A stretch of 64,000 nt of DNA from Desulfosporosinus sp. FKB (GTDB lineage: Bacteria > Bacillota > Desulfitobacteriia > Desulfitobacteriales > Desulfitobacteriaceae). Shown here one piece after another: positions 44,236 to 51,956 of this stretch. The stretch is taken from NCBI RefSeq assembly GCF_002196705.1, contig NZ_NADJ01000031.1:25146-89145 (forward strand), in the 5' to 3' direction. Below the pieces are notes generated by a model. It did not search any database. It worked only from the letters and a program-made list of their open reading frames with translations, and was not told where the DNA came from. Position 1 is the first letter of the stretch; every line of letters starts with the position of its first letter. The translations under genes and the position numbers were made by a program.

Positions 44236-44290
44236 GAAGTTAACGAAGGAACCACCCCCACTTATAAAAGTGGAAGTGGTTCCTATACCT
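44236..44290 (-). mobile_element. Solo end of an IS200/IS605-like element between recR and bofA
   Basis: A hairpin (CCACTTCCACTT region paired with AAGTGGGGGTGG, about 44251-44283) followed on the minus strand by TCCTTCGTTAACTTCA. The same hairpin plus flank occurs on the plus strand at 47733-47775. No transposase remains. The rest of the 226-bp recR-bofA gap shows nothing else I can name. Confidence 0.5.
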
Positions 44291-44334
44291 TGCTTAACTA
44301 TCATTTAGCCAGAACTCTATGACCTTACTTTCAA

Positions 44335-44931
44335 TTAAAGCTGGCGTCTCCCTTCCAACGCTCGTGCAATGGTTACTTCATCAGCGTATTCCAAGTCCCC
44401 GCCGACGGGTAACCCATGAGCTATACGGGTCACTTTAATTCCTAATGGCTTTAGTAAACGAGCTAAATATAAAGCAGTTGCTTCTCCTTCTACCGTCGGA
44501 TTAAGAGCCATAACAACTTCTCGAACACCTTCCAAACGTTTTAAAAGAAGGTTAATAGTTAATTGCTCCGGTCCTATTCCTTCCATAGGTGAGAGCACAC
44601 CGTGCAAAACATGATACCGACCTTTGAATTCTTTGGTTTTTTCTAAGGATACCACATCTCTCGGATGTTCCACGACACAAAGTTCTGAGGAATCTCGTTG
44701 TGGGTTCTGACAAAGTGCGCAAGGATCTTGGTCCGTAAAGTTGGAGCAAATTGAACATTTTTTAAGCGAATGATTTGCTGCCAGAATCGCCTGAGCCAAA
44801 TCCTGCGAAATTTGTGGCTGCTGCAGAAGGTGAAATGCCAATCTTCCTGCTGTTTTGGGACCAATCCCCGGCAAACGTGCCAAAGAGCTGATAAGATCTG
44901 CCAAAGGCTGAGGATAGTTCAAAAAATCCAT
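44335..44931 (-). CDS. recR: Recombination mediator RecR
   Basis: Acts with RecF and RecO in RecA loading at gaps. The 198-aa protein has a helix-hairpin-helix ([19 protein letters not shown], about 17-35), a C4 zinc finger ([16 protein letters not shown], about 57-72) and a Toprim domain ([17 protein letters not shown], about 82-98, and [15 protein letters not shown]). Standard length. It follows ybaB by 7 bp in the dnaX-ybaB-recR operon, conserved across Firmicutes. Its partner recF is 13 kb away near dnaN. Confidence 0.97.
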   Translation of the reverse strand: MDFLNYPQPLADLISSLARLPGIGPKTAGRLAFHLLQQPQISQDLAQAILAANHSLKKCSICSNFTDQDPCALCQNPQRDSSELCVVEHPRDVVSLEKTKEFKGRYHVLHGVLSPMEGIGPEQLTINLLLKRLEGVREVVMALNPTVEGEATALYLARLLKPLGIKVTRIAHGLPVGGDLEYADEVTIARALEGRRQL

Positions 44932-44938
44932 AGTTCAC

Positions 44939-45283
44939 CTAGAACAAGCCGGGGATCTTCAAACCACCGGTTAATTTTCCCATTTCATTACTAGCCATTT
45001 CCTGAGCTTTTCTTAACCCTTCATTCACTGCGGCCTTAACGAGGTCTTCCAGCATTTCTACATCCTCAGGATCAATAGCTTCGGGATTGATTTTCATTTC
45101 TACTAATTCCATTTTTCCACTTACAACAACTTGAACCATCCCGCCCCCAGAAGAGGCATCCACAGTTTTATTTTGCAATTCCTCTTGTGCTCTAGCCATG
45201 TCCTCTTGAAGCTTTTGGGCTTGCTTAATCATTTGATTCATATTTCCACCCATACCGCCGCCCATTCCTTTAAAACCTGCCAT
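44939..45283 (-). CDS. YbaB/EbfC nucleoid-associated protein
   Basis: A 114-aa dimeric DNA-binding protein (YaaK of B. subtilis) with the family's helix-rich start (MNQMIKQAQKLQEDMARAQEEL) and ASSGGGMVQVVVSGKMELVEMKI beta-sheet core; an additional Gly/Met-rich N-terminus (GFKGMGGGMGGNM) precedes it. Role: DNA binding with preference for certain bends; exact function in Firmicutes is uncertain. It lies 49 bp after dnaX and 7 bp before recR, the canonical cluster. Confidence 0.94.
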   Translation of the reverse strand: MAGFKGMGGGMGGNMNQMIKQAQKLQEDMARAQEELQNKTVDASSGGGMVQVVVSGKMELVEMKINPEAIDPEDVEMLEDLVKAAVNEGLRKAQEMASNEMGKLTGGLKIPGLF

Positions 45284-45332
45284 ATTAACACTTCCTATCT
45301 TAATTTTATCATCAGTATTTGAAATTTGATAT

Positions 45333-47003
45333 TTAATCTCGAACGGTTACAAGATCTTCGCCGAACATATCCCTTGCTTTATCGATAAGAGCTTGTTCTT
45401 CAAGTTCTTTATTCTGCAGCTCTGAAAGGTCTTTCTTTTGGAATTCGTTTTCCATAACGTTGTTTAAAGTAATAGTTATTCCAAATAGTTGCTGCAAAGC
45501 CTCTTCAATTGTCTGGCGATTTTCTTGCTGATTAACCTTATCTTTGTGGAAGGAACACCCTTGACGAAAAGCAATGGTCAAAATGTTTCCTTCAAGATAA
45601 ACCGGTTTTCCTTCTAACAAAAAAGCTTGAGTAGATTTCTTTCGGCGTTTAACCTGATCTAAAATCTCGTTCCAGCGTTCCTGAACGATCTCTATGGCTA
45701 AAGATTCCGTTTTTGCTATAGGTTTCCTTTCAGCAGAGGCAGCTGGCTCAATTTCCAGAGCAGTTTTTGTCTGAGATTTATTATTTTCTTGCTCACCAGA
45801 CCCTACTGAGGCCGGAATTTTTAATGTACTTTTCCTAGGAAGATCCTTACCTGACAAAAGATTTTGCAGTTGAAGTTCAAGCGATGTCAAGCGTTTAATA
45901 ATCTCATCCTGATCATTAATAATACCTTGCCCTTCATGAATTGTCTGAACTATTAAAAGTTCGGCTGCTAAGCGAGCATTAGATGCATATTTCAACTGTC
46001 CTTCGCCCTGCATTAAAAGCGAAATCCAATGTAATAAACGGGATATTGGAATTTTTTTACATTGTTCAACTAACCGCTCTTGAATTTCGGGAGCAACTAG
46101 CGGAGTGCCGCCTGTAGTTAAGTTCAAGAGCATTTGCCGAAGATACTCTAAAAGCTCCCGAATAATCTGTCTCGGATCTCGACCTTGCTGTATTCCCCCC
46201 GTCAGAGTTTCTAAACTCTTTCCATAATCGAGGGCAATTAACCCATCAACTAATTCCGAACTAAAGGTCTCACCTACCATTCCTAAAACCTGATAGACCT
46301 CCTTAACACCAAGGGGATCATCCTGAAGCAGACATTGATCTAAAATACTTAAGGCATCGCGGAGACCGCCTTCAGATTTTTGGGCAATCACTAATAAGGC
46401 ACTTTGCTGAACCTGACGCCCTAATGATTCACAAACAACAGTTAATCGTCTTGTTATATCCTCAATTGAAATACGGTGAAATTCAAAACGTTGAACACGC
46501 GAAAGAATTGTTAGGGGTATTTTCTGAACCTCAGTTGTAGCTAAAATAAAAACTACCTGTGAGGGTGGCTCTTCCAAAGTTTTAAGCAGAGCGTTAAAAG
46601 CCTCTGTTGTCAGCATATGCACTTCATCAATAATATAAACTTTAAATTTGCCTTGTATCGAGCTTAGCTTGATGTTTTCTCTTAAATCTCGAATCTCATC
46701 AATTCCTCGATTAGACGCGGCATCGATCTCAAACACTTCAATTGCAGAACCATGATCAATACTAGTACATGAAGGACATTGATTACAAGGTTCAACCCCA
46801 TTTCGCTGTTCGCAATTCAAAGCCTTGGCCAAAATTTTGGCAGCTGTTGTCTTACCTGTACCTCTCGGCCCGCTAAATAAGTACGCATGAGCTATTTTAT
46901 TTTGCTTAAGGGCATTTATCAATGTCTGTGTAACATGTTCCTGACCCACAATACTTTGAAAAGTTTTTGGTCTCCATTCACGGTACAATGCCAAATAAGC
47001 CAT
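45333..47003 (-). CDS. dnaX: DNA polymerase III gamma/tau subunit
   Basis: Clamp-loader ATPase and replisome organiser of 556 aa. Features: Walker A GPRGTGKTTAAKI (45-57), zinc-binding cysteines CEQRNGVEPCNQCPSC (about 64-79), Walker B/DEVH (about 126), SRC-like LSRVQRFEF and a C-terminal region (about 380-556) for polymerase binding. The C-terminal domain is shorter than in long tau forms. I did not detect an obvious programmed frameshift site, and the full reading is a single product. It follows the SRP RNA as in B. subtilis and leads dnaX-ybaB-recR. Confidence 0.97.
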   Translation of the reverse strand: MAYLALYREWRPKTFQSIVGQEHVTQTLINALKQNKIAHAYLFSGPRGTGKTTAAKILAKALNCEQRNGVEPCNQCPSCTSIDHGSAIEVFEIDAASNRGIDEIRDLRENIKLSSIQGKFKVYIIDEVHMLTTEAFNALLKTLEEPPSQVVFILATTEVQKIPLTILSRVQRFEFHRISIEDITRRLTVVCESLGRQVQQSALLVIAQKSEGGLRDALSILDQCLLQDDPLGVKEVYQVLGMVGETFSSELVDGLIALDYGKSLETLTGGIQQGRDPRQIIRELLEYLRQMLLNLTTGGTPLVAPEIQERLVEQCKKIPISRLLHWISLLMQGEGQLKYASNARLAAELLIVQTIHEGQGIINDQDEIIKRLTSLELQLQNLLSGKDLPRKSTLKIPASVGSGEQENNKSQTKTALEIEPAASAERKPIAKTESLAIEIVQERWNEILDQVKRRKKSTQAFLLEGKPVYLEGNILTIAFRQGCSFHKDKVNQQENRQTIEEALQQLFGITITLNNVMENEFQKKDLSELQNKELEEQALIDKARDMFGEDLVTVRD

Positions 47004-47102
47004 AAATTCACCCTCATAATTCGAGCGTTTTGAAAAGTAAGTATTAAGTATAAAGAAAACTTAGCTGCTGCTCGAAGAGTCTGTCTTCTCACTTTCCTGA
47101 TA

Positions 47103-47133
47103 GTACAAAAAAGATGGTACCAATACCACCTTT
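47103..47133 (-). terminator. Rho-independent terminator of the SRP RNA gene
   Basis: A 10-bp stem with one G-U pair (47110-47119 with 47124-47133) and a 4-nt loop, followed on the minus strand by TTTTTTG. It lies 12 nt after the predicted RNA 3' end. Confidence 0.88.
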
Positions 47134-47144
47134 ATCTTAAATAA

Positions 47145-47416
47145 TAGCCGTACACCTTTGATCGATCCTTCACCTCCGAACGTTACCTTGGTCGAACGGT
47201 TCGATTCAGGCAACCTTACGGCACACAAAACATCCTCCTTAGTGCTGCTTCCGTCAAGACCTGACACGGTTCGGAGTGTTCTGTTGCGTAAGACCAAAAT
47301 CTCATTACCATCTACCAAAGACAGCTTCACAGATGAGGACCTTTCGCAGGAATTCCACCTTGCTAGAGCGGACTGCAAGTTACAAGGAACCGCTACCTCC
47401 CCGTCTAGTACGGCTA
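47145..47416 (-). ncRNA. ffs: Signal recognition particle RNA, large bacterial type
   Basis: About 270 nt. The conserved domain IV apical part GTCAGGTCTTGACGGAAGCA (near 47245-47265 on the minus strand) is the Ffh-binding hairpin with GGAA-type tetraloop context and GNAR-side AGCAGC. The 5' segment GGGGAGGTAGCGG and the 3' region are typical of the large SRP RNA with an Alu domain found in Bacillus and clostridia. The RNA ends are complementary (TAGCCGTAC at 47145-47153 with GTACGGCTA at 47408-47416), closing the long helix. It sits between tadA-side tRNAs and dnaX, as scr does in B. subtilis. Protein-like reading frames across it are spurious. Confidence 0.95.
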
Positions 47417-47421
47417 AATCA

Positions 47422-47450
47422 ATTATAGCAAAATAAAAAGCCGAAGTCGA
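47422..47450 (-). promoter_or_regulatory. Promoter of the SRP RNA
   Basis: Minus-strand -10 TATAAT (47427-47422), 17-nt spacer, -35 TCGACT (47450-47445, four of six consensus). The predicted start lies about 6 nt before the RNA's closing helix. Confidence 0.7.
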
Positions 47451-47473
47451 ATACTTTGGCTCCCTTTCCAATA

Positions 47474-47565
47474 TGGCGGAGAGAGAGGGATTTGAACCCT
47501 CGACACCAGTTACCCAGTGTACCCGCTTTCCAGGCGGGCGCCTTCGACCACTCAGCCACCTCTCC
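47474..47565 (-). tRNA. tRNA-Ser (anticodon GGA)
   Basis: Class II tRNA with a long variable arm. Acceptor GGAGAGG pairs with TCTCTCC, anticodon loop CTGGAAA within CCGC/GCGG, T-arm GGTTCAAATCC, and CCA encoded at 47476-47474. A good promoter lies upstream. Confidence 0.97.
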
Positions 47566-47622
47566 GTGCTCTCTAACTCTTACAAACATATTAATTTGCA
47601 AAAATTTTAGTGAACAAAAAGA

Positions 47623-47651
47623 ATTATAGCTTATACTGACAAGGGAGTCAA
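47623..47651 (-). promoter_or_regulatory. Promoter of tRNA-Ser(GGA)
   Basis: Minus-strand -35 TTGACT (47651-47646), 17-nt spacer, -10 TATAAT (47628-47623), about 58 bp upstream of the tRNA. Confidence 0.82.
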
Positions 47652-47730
47652 GGATAAAGTTCTGTAAATTTTTTGCAACACATTTCAACGCTATTGCTTT
47701 ACACTAAGTGCGTGTTTTATCCAGTTTTTA

Positions 47731-47900
47731 AGACCCCCACTTCTATAAGTGGGGGTGAGTCCTTCATTAACTTCAGGTGAGGCAGAGTCCTCCTTCGCCG
47801 CTAAGTATTCCTATTGGGAAAGGCGGCTCAGCAATAATGTCTACTGGACGTTATTGTATCTGAAGCCCCGATGTTCAGCTTTAGCTGAACGAGTTCACTT
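47731..47900 (+). mobile_element. Non-coding IS200/IS605-like (MITE/PATE-type) element abutting spoIIR
   Basis: About 170 bp bounded by a left hairpin (CCCCCACTT at 47734-47742 with AAGTGGGGG at 47747-47755) and a right hairpin (GTTCAGCT at 47873-47880 with AGCTGAAC at 47883-47890), with AAGTGAACTCG outside the right hairpin on the minus strand. Both ends recur at 62.16 kb with the middle missing, and the left end recurs at 44.25 kb. Subterminal hairpins, no terminal inverted repeats and no transposase are typical of IS200/IS605-derived elements. The right end overlaps the spoIIR stop codon. Nothing in it codes for a recognisable protein. Confidence 0.6.
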
Positions 47901-48731
47901 CCTGCTTATTAGCCTTTCTACAAGTTCCCAAAAATAAAATTTAACCTTAAGCGAATTCGCAGGAACAGAACTTTCAATTCTATTATTCACCGATTTATTG
48001 GTTGAATTGACGGCCCCTTTATTATTAACTTGTTCGGTTTGTTGATTTACTGTTTGTTGTCTTTCTGAATAAAGGGGAGCTTTATCATTTATTGGTATCC
48101 CTGGTTTTCCATCCACTTGGACTGCTGTTGAATGCTCAATATCGATAAAACACAATGGAGGAAAAAGGACACACCACCAGTTAGATCCTTTGCCTTCCCC
48201 AATAACGACTCTTAATGCTTCATAATTTCCTGCCGGCAAGATCAAGGTACCATAAGATTTCGTCGGAAAACTAAAATGACCGTACTCCGTGTGAACACTG
48301 TAATTCTTACCCCAAGTTTTAACTACCGCGCGTCCAATTTCCTCCATTTCCGGACGAAGACCCGCAAGAATTTGCCGAGATTCTTGCAAAGATCCCGACG
48401 ATGCAAGTTTAGGGGAAACTTCTTTTAAGATGGCATCTCTTACAGCTCTTTTCAAGGCTTGGTCCTGCTCGCTATCTGAATTAGCAAGGACATGAAATCG
48501 AATCAATTGATCAGGAGTCTGCGCTAATTTTCCTTCATCATAGATAACCTTTTCAGATATTTTTGTGGGTATATATACTTTTTCCTTCCAAATCATAGCA
48601 CTAAGAGATCCATAACCTAAAATTCCAAAGATACAGAACACCATTGATACTCCAATTATTTTTCTCCATTTAATTTCTCTGGTTTGGAGCCTTGATTGCA
48701 GGCCTTGAAAGCTATTTATTATATGATCCAT
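47895..48731 (-). CDS. spoIIR: Stage II sporulation protein R
   Basis: Forespore-secreted signalling protein that activates the SpoIIGA protease in the septum, releasing sigma-E in the mother cell. The 278-aa protein has one transmembrane/signal segment (about 24-44), the family motif LIRFHVLANSDSEQDQALKRAVRDAI (region about 72-100), and the conserved WWCVLFPPLCFIDI box (about 170-185). A Gln/Asn-rich linker (about 215-255) precedes the C-terminal FYFWELVERLIS helix. The ATG at 48731 follows AGAGG. A good sigma-F-type promoter lies 52-80 bp upstream. Its stop codon lies at the end of an IS-like element. Placing about 13 kb from oriC is meaningful (see findings). Confidence 0.95.
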   Translation of the reverse strand: MDHIINSFQGLQSRLQTREIKWRKIIGVSMVFCIFGILGYGSLSAMIWKEKVYIPTKISEKVIYDEGKLAQTPDQLIRFHVLANSDSEQDQALKRAVRDAILKEVSPKLASSGSLQESRQILAGLRPEMEEIGRAVVKTWGKNYSVHTEYGHFSFPTKSYGTLILPAGNYEALRVVIGEGKGSNWWCVLFPPLCFIDIEHSTAVQVDGKPGIPINDKAPLYSERQQTVNQQTEQVNNKGAVNSTNKSVNNRIESSVPANSLKVKFYFWELVERLISRK

Positions 48732-48782
48732 TCTTGTTAAAACCTCTTTCTGGACACAGTACATGTTTATCTCTATTTCTTA

Positions 48783-48811
48783 TACTTTGCCCAGAATGTG
48801 AAATTTTAAAC
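48783..48811 (-). promoter_or_regulatory. Sigma-F-type promoter of spoIIR
   Basis: Minus-strand GTTTA (48811-48807) and GGGCAAAGTA (48792-48783), 14 nt apart. From memory, the sigma-F consensus is GYWTA and GGNRANANTW at about 15 nt; one -10 position differs. Confidence 0.6.
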
Positions 48812-48820
48812 AAATAGTTG

Positions 48821-48856
48821 CAAAATAAAAGAGCCCTTTTCTTAGAAAGGCTCTTA
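48821..48856 (-). terminator. Terminator after tRNA-Ser(CGA)
   Basis: A 7-bp AAGAGCC/GGGCTCTT-type stem (arms near 48829-48836 and 48849-48855) with further pairing inside, followed on the minus strand by TTTTATTTTG. Confidence 0.75.
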
Positions 48857-48868
48857 TTTTTATAAGTA

Positions 48869-48959
48869 TGGCGGAGGAGGTGGGATTCGAACCCACGGAC
48901 GGCTTACACCGTCAAACGATTTCGAGTCGCTCTCGTTATGACCACTTCGATACTCCTCC
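48869..48959 (-). tRNA. tRNA-Ser (anticodon CGA)
   Basis: Class II tRNA with long variable arm. Acceptor GGAGGAG, anticodon loop CTCGAAA closed by AGCGA/TCGTT, T-arm GGTTCGAATCC, CCA encoded at 48871-48869. Reads UCG codons. Confidence 0.96.
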
Positions 48960-49062
48960 GTGTAATATAACTGCTAAGACAACTATGAACTTACACCAAA
49001 CTATATAATTATCATAAAATTTCACAGATGCTTAGAGGTTAACCATTTTTTAAATTTTATCG

Positions 49063-49509
49063 TCACCTTAGAGATTTAAAAAACTGCTTTAAAATATCTG
49101 TACATTCTTCTTCTAAAATTCCAGCGAATATCTCTACTTTATGATTCCATAAGGTATAATCAAGCACATTGATTACTGAACCAACAGCCCCGCCTTTTAA
49201 GTCCATCGATCCATAAATAAGTTTCTTTAGGCGTGACTGAAGTATAGCGCCTGCACACATAGGACATGGCTCTAAGGTTACATACAAAGATGCATCACTT
49301 AATCTCCAAGATCCTAACGTTTCAGCGGCACGTTGAATTGCTAAAATCTCAGCATGGGCTGTAGGATCATGGCGAAGTTCCTTTTCGTTGTGTGCTTCTG
49401 CTATAACAGTATCATTTTGAACGATTACAGCACCAATTGGTACTTCACCTTGTTCAAAGGCCAATTGTGCTTGTAAAAGCGCTAAACGCATCCAATCTTG
49501 GTGGCGCAT
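49063..49509 (-). CDS. tadA: tRNA-specific adenosine deaminase
   Basis: Zinc deaminase converting A34 to inosine in tRNA-Arg(ACG). The 148-aa protein has the HAEILAIQRA motif (His and Glu of the active site, about 53-62) and PCPMCAGA (zinc cysteines, about 83-90). Start at 49509: GAGG lies seven nucleotides upstream; the longer frame would run into the tRNA-Arg gene. It is called yaaJ in B. subtilis and lies in the same tRNA-tadA-SRP RNA-dnaX order. Neither of the two tRNA-Arg genes beside it (CCT and UCG) is its substrate by anticodon. Confidence 0.96.
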   Translation of the reverse strand: MRHQDWMRLALLQAQLAFEQGEVPIGAVIVQNDTVIAEAHNEKELRHDPTAHAEILAIQRAAETLGSWRLSDASLYVTLEPCPMCAGAILQSRLKKLIYGSMDLKGGAVGSVINVLDYTLWNHKVEIFAGILEEECTDILKQFFKSLR

Positions 49510-49522
49510 AAATACCTCAAAG

Positions 49523-49600
49523 TGGTGACCCCGGGAGGAGTCGAACCTCCGCAAGACAGGGTTTAGGAAACCCCCGCTCTATCCACTGAGCTACGAGGCC
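49523..49600 (-). tRNA. tRNA-Arg (anticodon CCU)
   Basis: Acceptor GGCCTCG, D-arm GCTCAGTGGATAGAGC, anticodon loop TTCCTAA (CCT at centre) closed by GGGGT/ACCCT, T-arm GGTTCGACTCC, CCA encoded at 49525-49523. It ends 13 bp before the tadA start. Confidence 0.96.
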
Positions 49601-49717
49601 TTAGTTTTTATTAATCACTGAATCTAAAGCAATTGTCAATTAGGCAATGACCTGAATTATTCAGTGAACAAATGTGCGATATTCGTATATCGATTATCGC
49701 ACTAAAACTATCAATAA

Positions 49718-49794
49718 TGGTGCGCTCGGAGGGATTCGAACCCCCGACATCCTGATTCGAAGTCAGACGCTCTATCCAGCTGAACTACGAGCGC
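49718..49794 (-). tRNA. tRNA-Arg (anticodon UCG)
   Basis: Acceptor GCGCTCG/CGAGCGC, anticodon loop CTTCGAA closed by TCTGA/TCAGG, T-arm GGTTCGAATCC, CCA encoded at 49720-49718. A second tRNA-Arg species in the cluster. Confidence 0.96.
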
Positions 49795-49873
49795 AAAATG
49801 AACTCTTTAAGCTAAAACTATTACTCTTGTTCACTTACTTCAAAGATCGAGCTTCGAACATCGATCTTCATTC

Positions 49874-49963
49874 TGGCGGAGGGGGTGGGATTCGAACCCA
49901 CGGACCCCTCACGAAGTCACCGGTTTTCAAGACCGGCTCCTTAAACCGCTCGGACACCCCTCC
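49874..49963 (-). tRNA. tRNA-Ser (anticodon UGA)
   Basis: Class II tRNA. Acceptor GGAGGGG, anticodon loop CTTGAAA closed by CCGGT/ACCGG, long variable arm, T-arm GGTTCGAATCC, CCA encoded at 49876-49874. It is the closest tRNA to serS. Confidence 0.97.
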
Positions 49964-50072
49964 ATGTAAGACGAACAACATATAGAATAGCATAATTAGG
50001 GATGAATGGCAACTAAAAATTTCTGTAAATTTCTAAAATATTTACCAAATATTTGCCAATTTTCCCTCGTCC

Positions 50073-51338
50073 TTAACCAATATATTCTACACCCATATAG
50101 GCTTGCAAGGCTTTTGGAATATGAATTCTGCCCTTTGAATCCTGACAATTTTCCATAATAGCAGCGACTGTTCGCCCGATTGCTAAACCACTGCCATTTA
50201 GGGTATGGACAAATTCAGGTTTTTCCTTTGGTCCCCTGCGGAAGCGGATGTTTGCTCGACGAGCTTGAAAATCTTCAAAATTACTGCATGAAGAAATTTC
50301 ACGGTATGTATTAAAGCTCGGCAGCCAAACTTCTAAATCATAAGTTTTAGCGGAAGAAAATCCGAGATCCCCAGTCGATAACGTCATTACCCGATAGGGA
50401 AGCTCTAATTCCTGAAGAATACTCTCGGCATCGTTCGTTAATAACTCCAGCTCCTGGTAAGAATTCTCCGGAAGTGAAAATTTAACAAGCTCAACCTTAT
50501 TAAATTGATGCTGACGAATCAAGCCTCGTGTATCACGGCCTGCTGATCCTGCTTCTGAGCGAAAACATGCACTGTAAGCACAATGTCGAATAGGCAGGCT
50601 GTTGCCATCTAAAATTTCATCTCGATAGAGATTCGTAACAGGTACTTCAGCAGTAGGAATCAAAAAATAATCAGTACCCATGACTTTAAAGGCATCATCT
50701 TCAAATTTCGGGAGTTGCCCAGTTCCAAACATCGAAGTACGACTTACCATATAAGGCGGTAAAATCTCTGTATACCCCTTAGCTGTATGTTTATCAAGCA
50801 TAAAGGAGATGAGAGAGCGTTCCAGCCTGGCACCTAAACCTTTATAAAAGGTAAAACGTGCCCCTGTTACTTTTCCGGCCCGTGTAAAATCGAAAATGTC
50901 TAAGTTTTCCCCGAGCTCATAATGTGCCTTTGGCTCAAAATCAAAAGAGCGCGGAGTTCCCCAACTGCGAACTTCGATATTCGCACTCTCATCTGTGCCT
51001 ACCGGCACCGAAGGATGGGGTATGTTCGGAATTTCATAAAGAACCTTTTCCATCTCTTGAACAATTTCCGAAGATTTTTGTTCTAAGCTTTTAACAGTTT
51101 GGCCAACTTCACGCATTTCCAAAACAAGTGCTTCCGCGTCTTCTCCCTTTTTCTTAAGACGTCCGACTTCTTCGGATACGGCATTACGTCGAGCTTTTAA
51201 GGTTTCAATTTCAAAAAGAAGGCGACGCCTTTCTTCTTCTTGTTCTAAAAAATGATCTAAGCTAATAGAAACATGACGTTTTTGCAAAGCTTCTTTTACC
51301 AAATCAGGGTTGCTGCGAACAAACTTCAGATCTAACAT
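50073..51338 (-). CDS. serS: Seryl-tRNA synthetase
   Basis: Class II synthetase of 421 aa charging tRNA-Ser. It has an N-terminal coiled-coil arm (about 30-100) that grips the long variable arm of tRNA-Ser, motif 2 ([21 protein letters not shown], about 264-284) and motif 3 ([14 protein letters not shown], about 385-398). The ATG at 51338 follows GGAGG. It lies 28 bp after pdxT and just before a cluster containing three tRNA-Ser genes; in B. subtilis the pdxS-pdxT-serS order is the same. No T-box leader is present in the short upstream gap. Confidence 0.98.
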   Translation of the reverse strand: MLDLKFVRSNPDLVKEALQKRHVSISLDHFLEQEEERRRLLFEIETLKARRNAVSEEVGRLKKKGEDAEALVLEMREVGQTVKSLEQKSSEIVQEMEKVLYEIPNIPHPSVPVGTDESANIEVRSWGTPRSFDFEPKAHYELGENLDIFDFTRAGKVTGARFTFYKGLGARLERSLISFMLDKHTAKGYTEILPPYMVSRTSMFGTGQLPKFEDDAFKVMGTDYFLIPTAEVPVTNLYRDEILDGNSLPIRHCAYSACFRSEAGSAGRDTRGLIRQHQFNKVELVKFSLPENSYQELELLTNDAESILQELELPYRVMTLSTGDLGFSSAKTYDLEVWLPSFNTYREISSCSNFEDFQARRANIRFRRGPKEKPEFVHTLNGSGLAIGRTVAAIMENCQDSKGRIHIPKALQAYMGVEYIG

Positions 51339-51366
51339 ACTAAATCCTCCCATACCATGAACGCTT

Positions 51367-51954
51367 TTACTTTACCCAATGTTCATCAATCATACCCAAA
51401 AAGTATTGATGGACCCTATGATCCGGGGTAAGCTCAGGATGAAAGGCACTGGCCAATAAATTTCCTTGTCGGGCAAAGACAATCTTTCCCTCAAACTCAG
51501 CTAAAATACCTACATTAGGAGCAACTTCCCGAAGATAAGGTGCTCTAATAAAGACAGCGCGCAAAGGATGAGTGCCCATAGCAGGCACCTGAAGATCTGT
51601 TTCAAAACTAGCTATTTGCCTGCCAAAGGCATTACGTTCTACTGTTGTATCCATTAAATTTAATCGATACTGATCACTGTCTATAATTGTTTTACTGAGC
51701 AGAATCATACCGGCACAAGTCCCAAAGATTGGCAAGTCTTTTGCGCCCAGCTCTTTTATTTTTTCACCGAGATCATTAATCTGCAATTGTTTACCTATTG
51801 CTGTACTTTCACCACCGGGAATAATCAAACCATGGATTCCCTCAAGGTCACTTGTTTTACGCACTTCAACAACATCGCAGCCTAGTTGTTTCAAAACCTG
51901 CCGGTGCTCGCGAAATGCTCCTTGTAAGGCTAAAACGCCGACACGTTTTTTCAT
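51367..51954 (-). CDS. pdxT: Pyridoxal 5'-phosphate synthase glutaminase subunit
   Basis: Class I glutamine amidotransferase (195 aa) supplying ammonia to PdxS for PLP synthesis. It has the [10 protein letters not shown] motif (about 47-56), the nucleophile Cys in [10 protein letters not shown] (about 78-87) and the His/Glu pair in [13 protein letters not shown] (about 170-182). Start at 51954, immediately after the pdxS stop at 51957; the alternative upstream codon is inside pdxS. The two subunits are made from a joint transcript. Correct length. Confidence 0.98.
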   Translation of the reverse strand: MKKRVGVLALQGAFREHRQVLKQLGCDVVEVRKTSDLEGIHGLIIPGGESTAIGKQLQINDLGEKIKELGAKDLPIFGTCAGMILLSKTIIDSDQYRLNLMDTTVERNAFGRQIASFETDLQVPAMGTHPLRAVFIRAPYLREVAPNVGILAEFEGKIVFARQGNLLASAFHPELTPDHRVHQYFLGMIDEHWVK

Positions 51955-51956
51955 GT

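Noticed and set aside
45333..47003. Programmed frameshift in dnaX making gamma and tau
   Set aside because: No A-rich slippery heptamer followed by a clear stem-loop was recognised; one full-length reading explains the gene.
47061..47471. Open reading frames on both strands over 47.06-47.47 kb
   Set aside because: They overlie the SRP RNA, its promoter and its terminator; base conservation is that of the RNA and the predicted peptides have no family features.
49674..49985. 103-codon open frame running through two tRNA genes
   Set aside because: It is an antisense read of tRNA-Arg(UCG) and tRNA-Ser(UGA); not a protein.
51339..51366. T-box leader for serS
   Set aside because: The upstream gap is too short and lacks the T-box sequence; metG likewise shows none in its 200-bp upstream gap.
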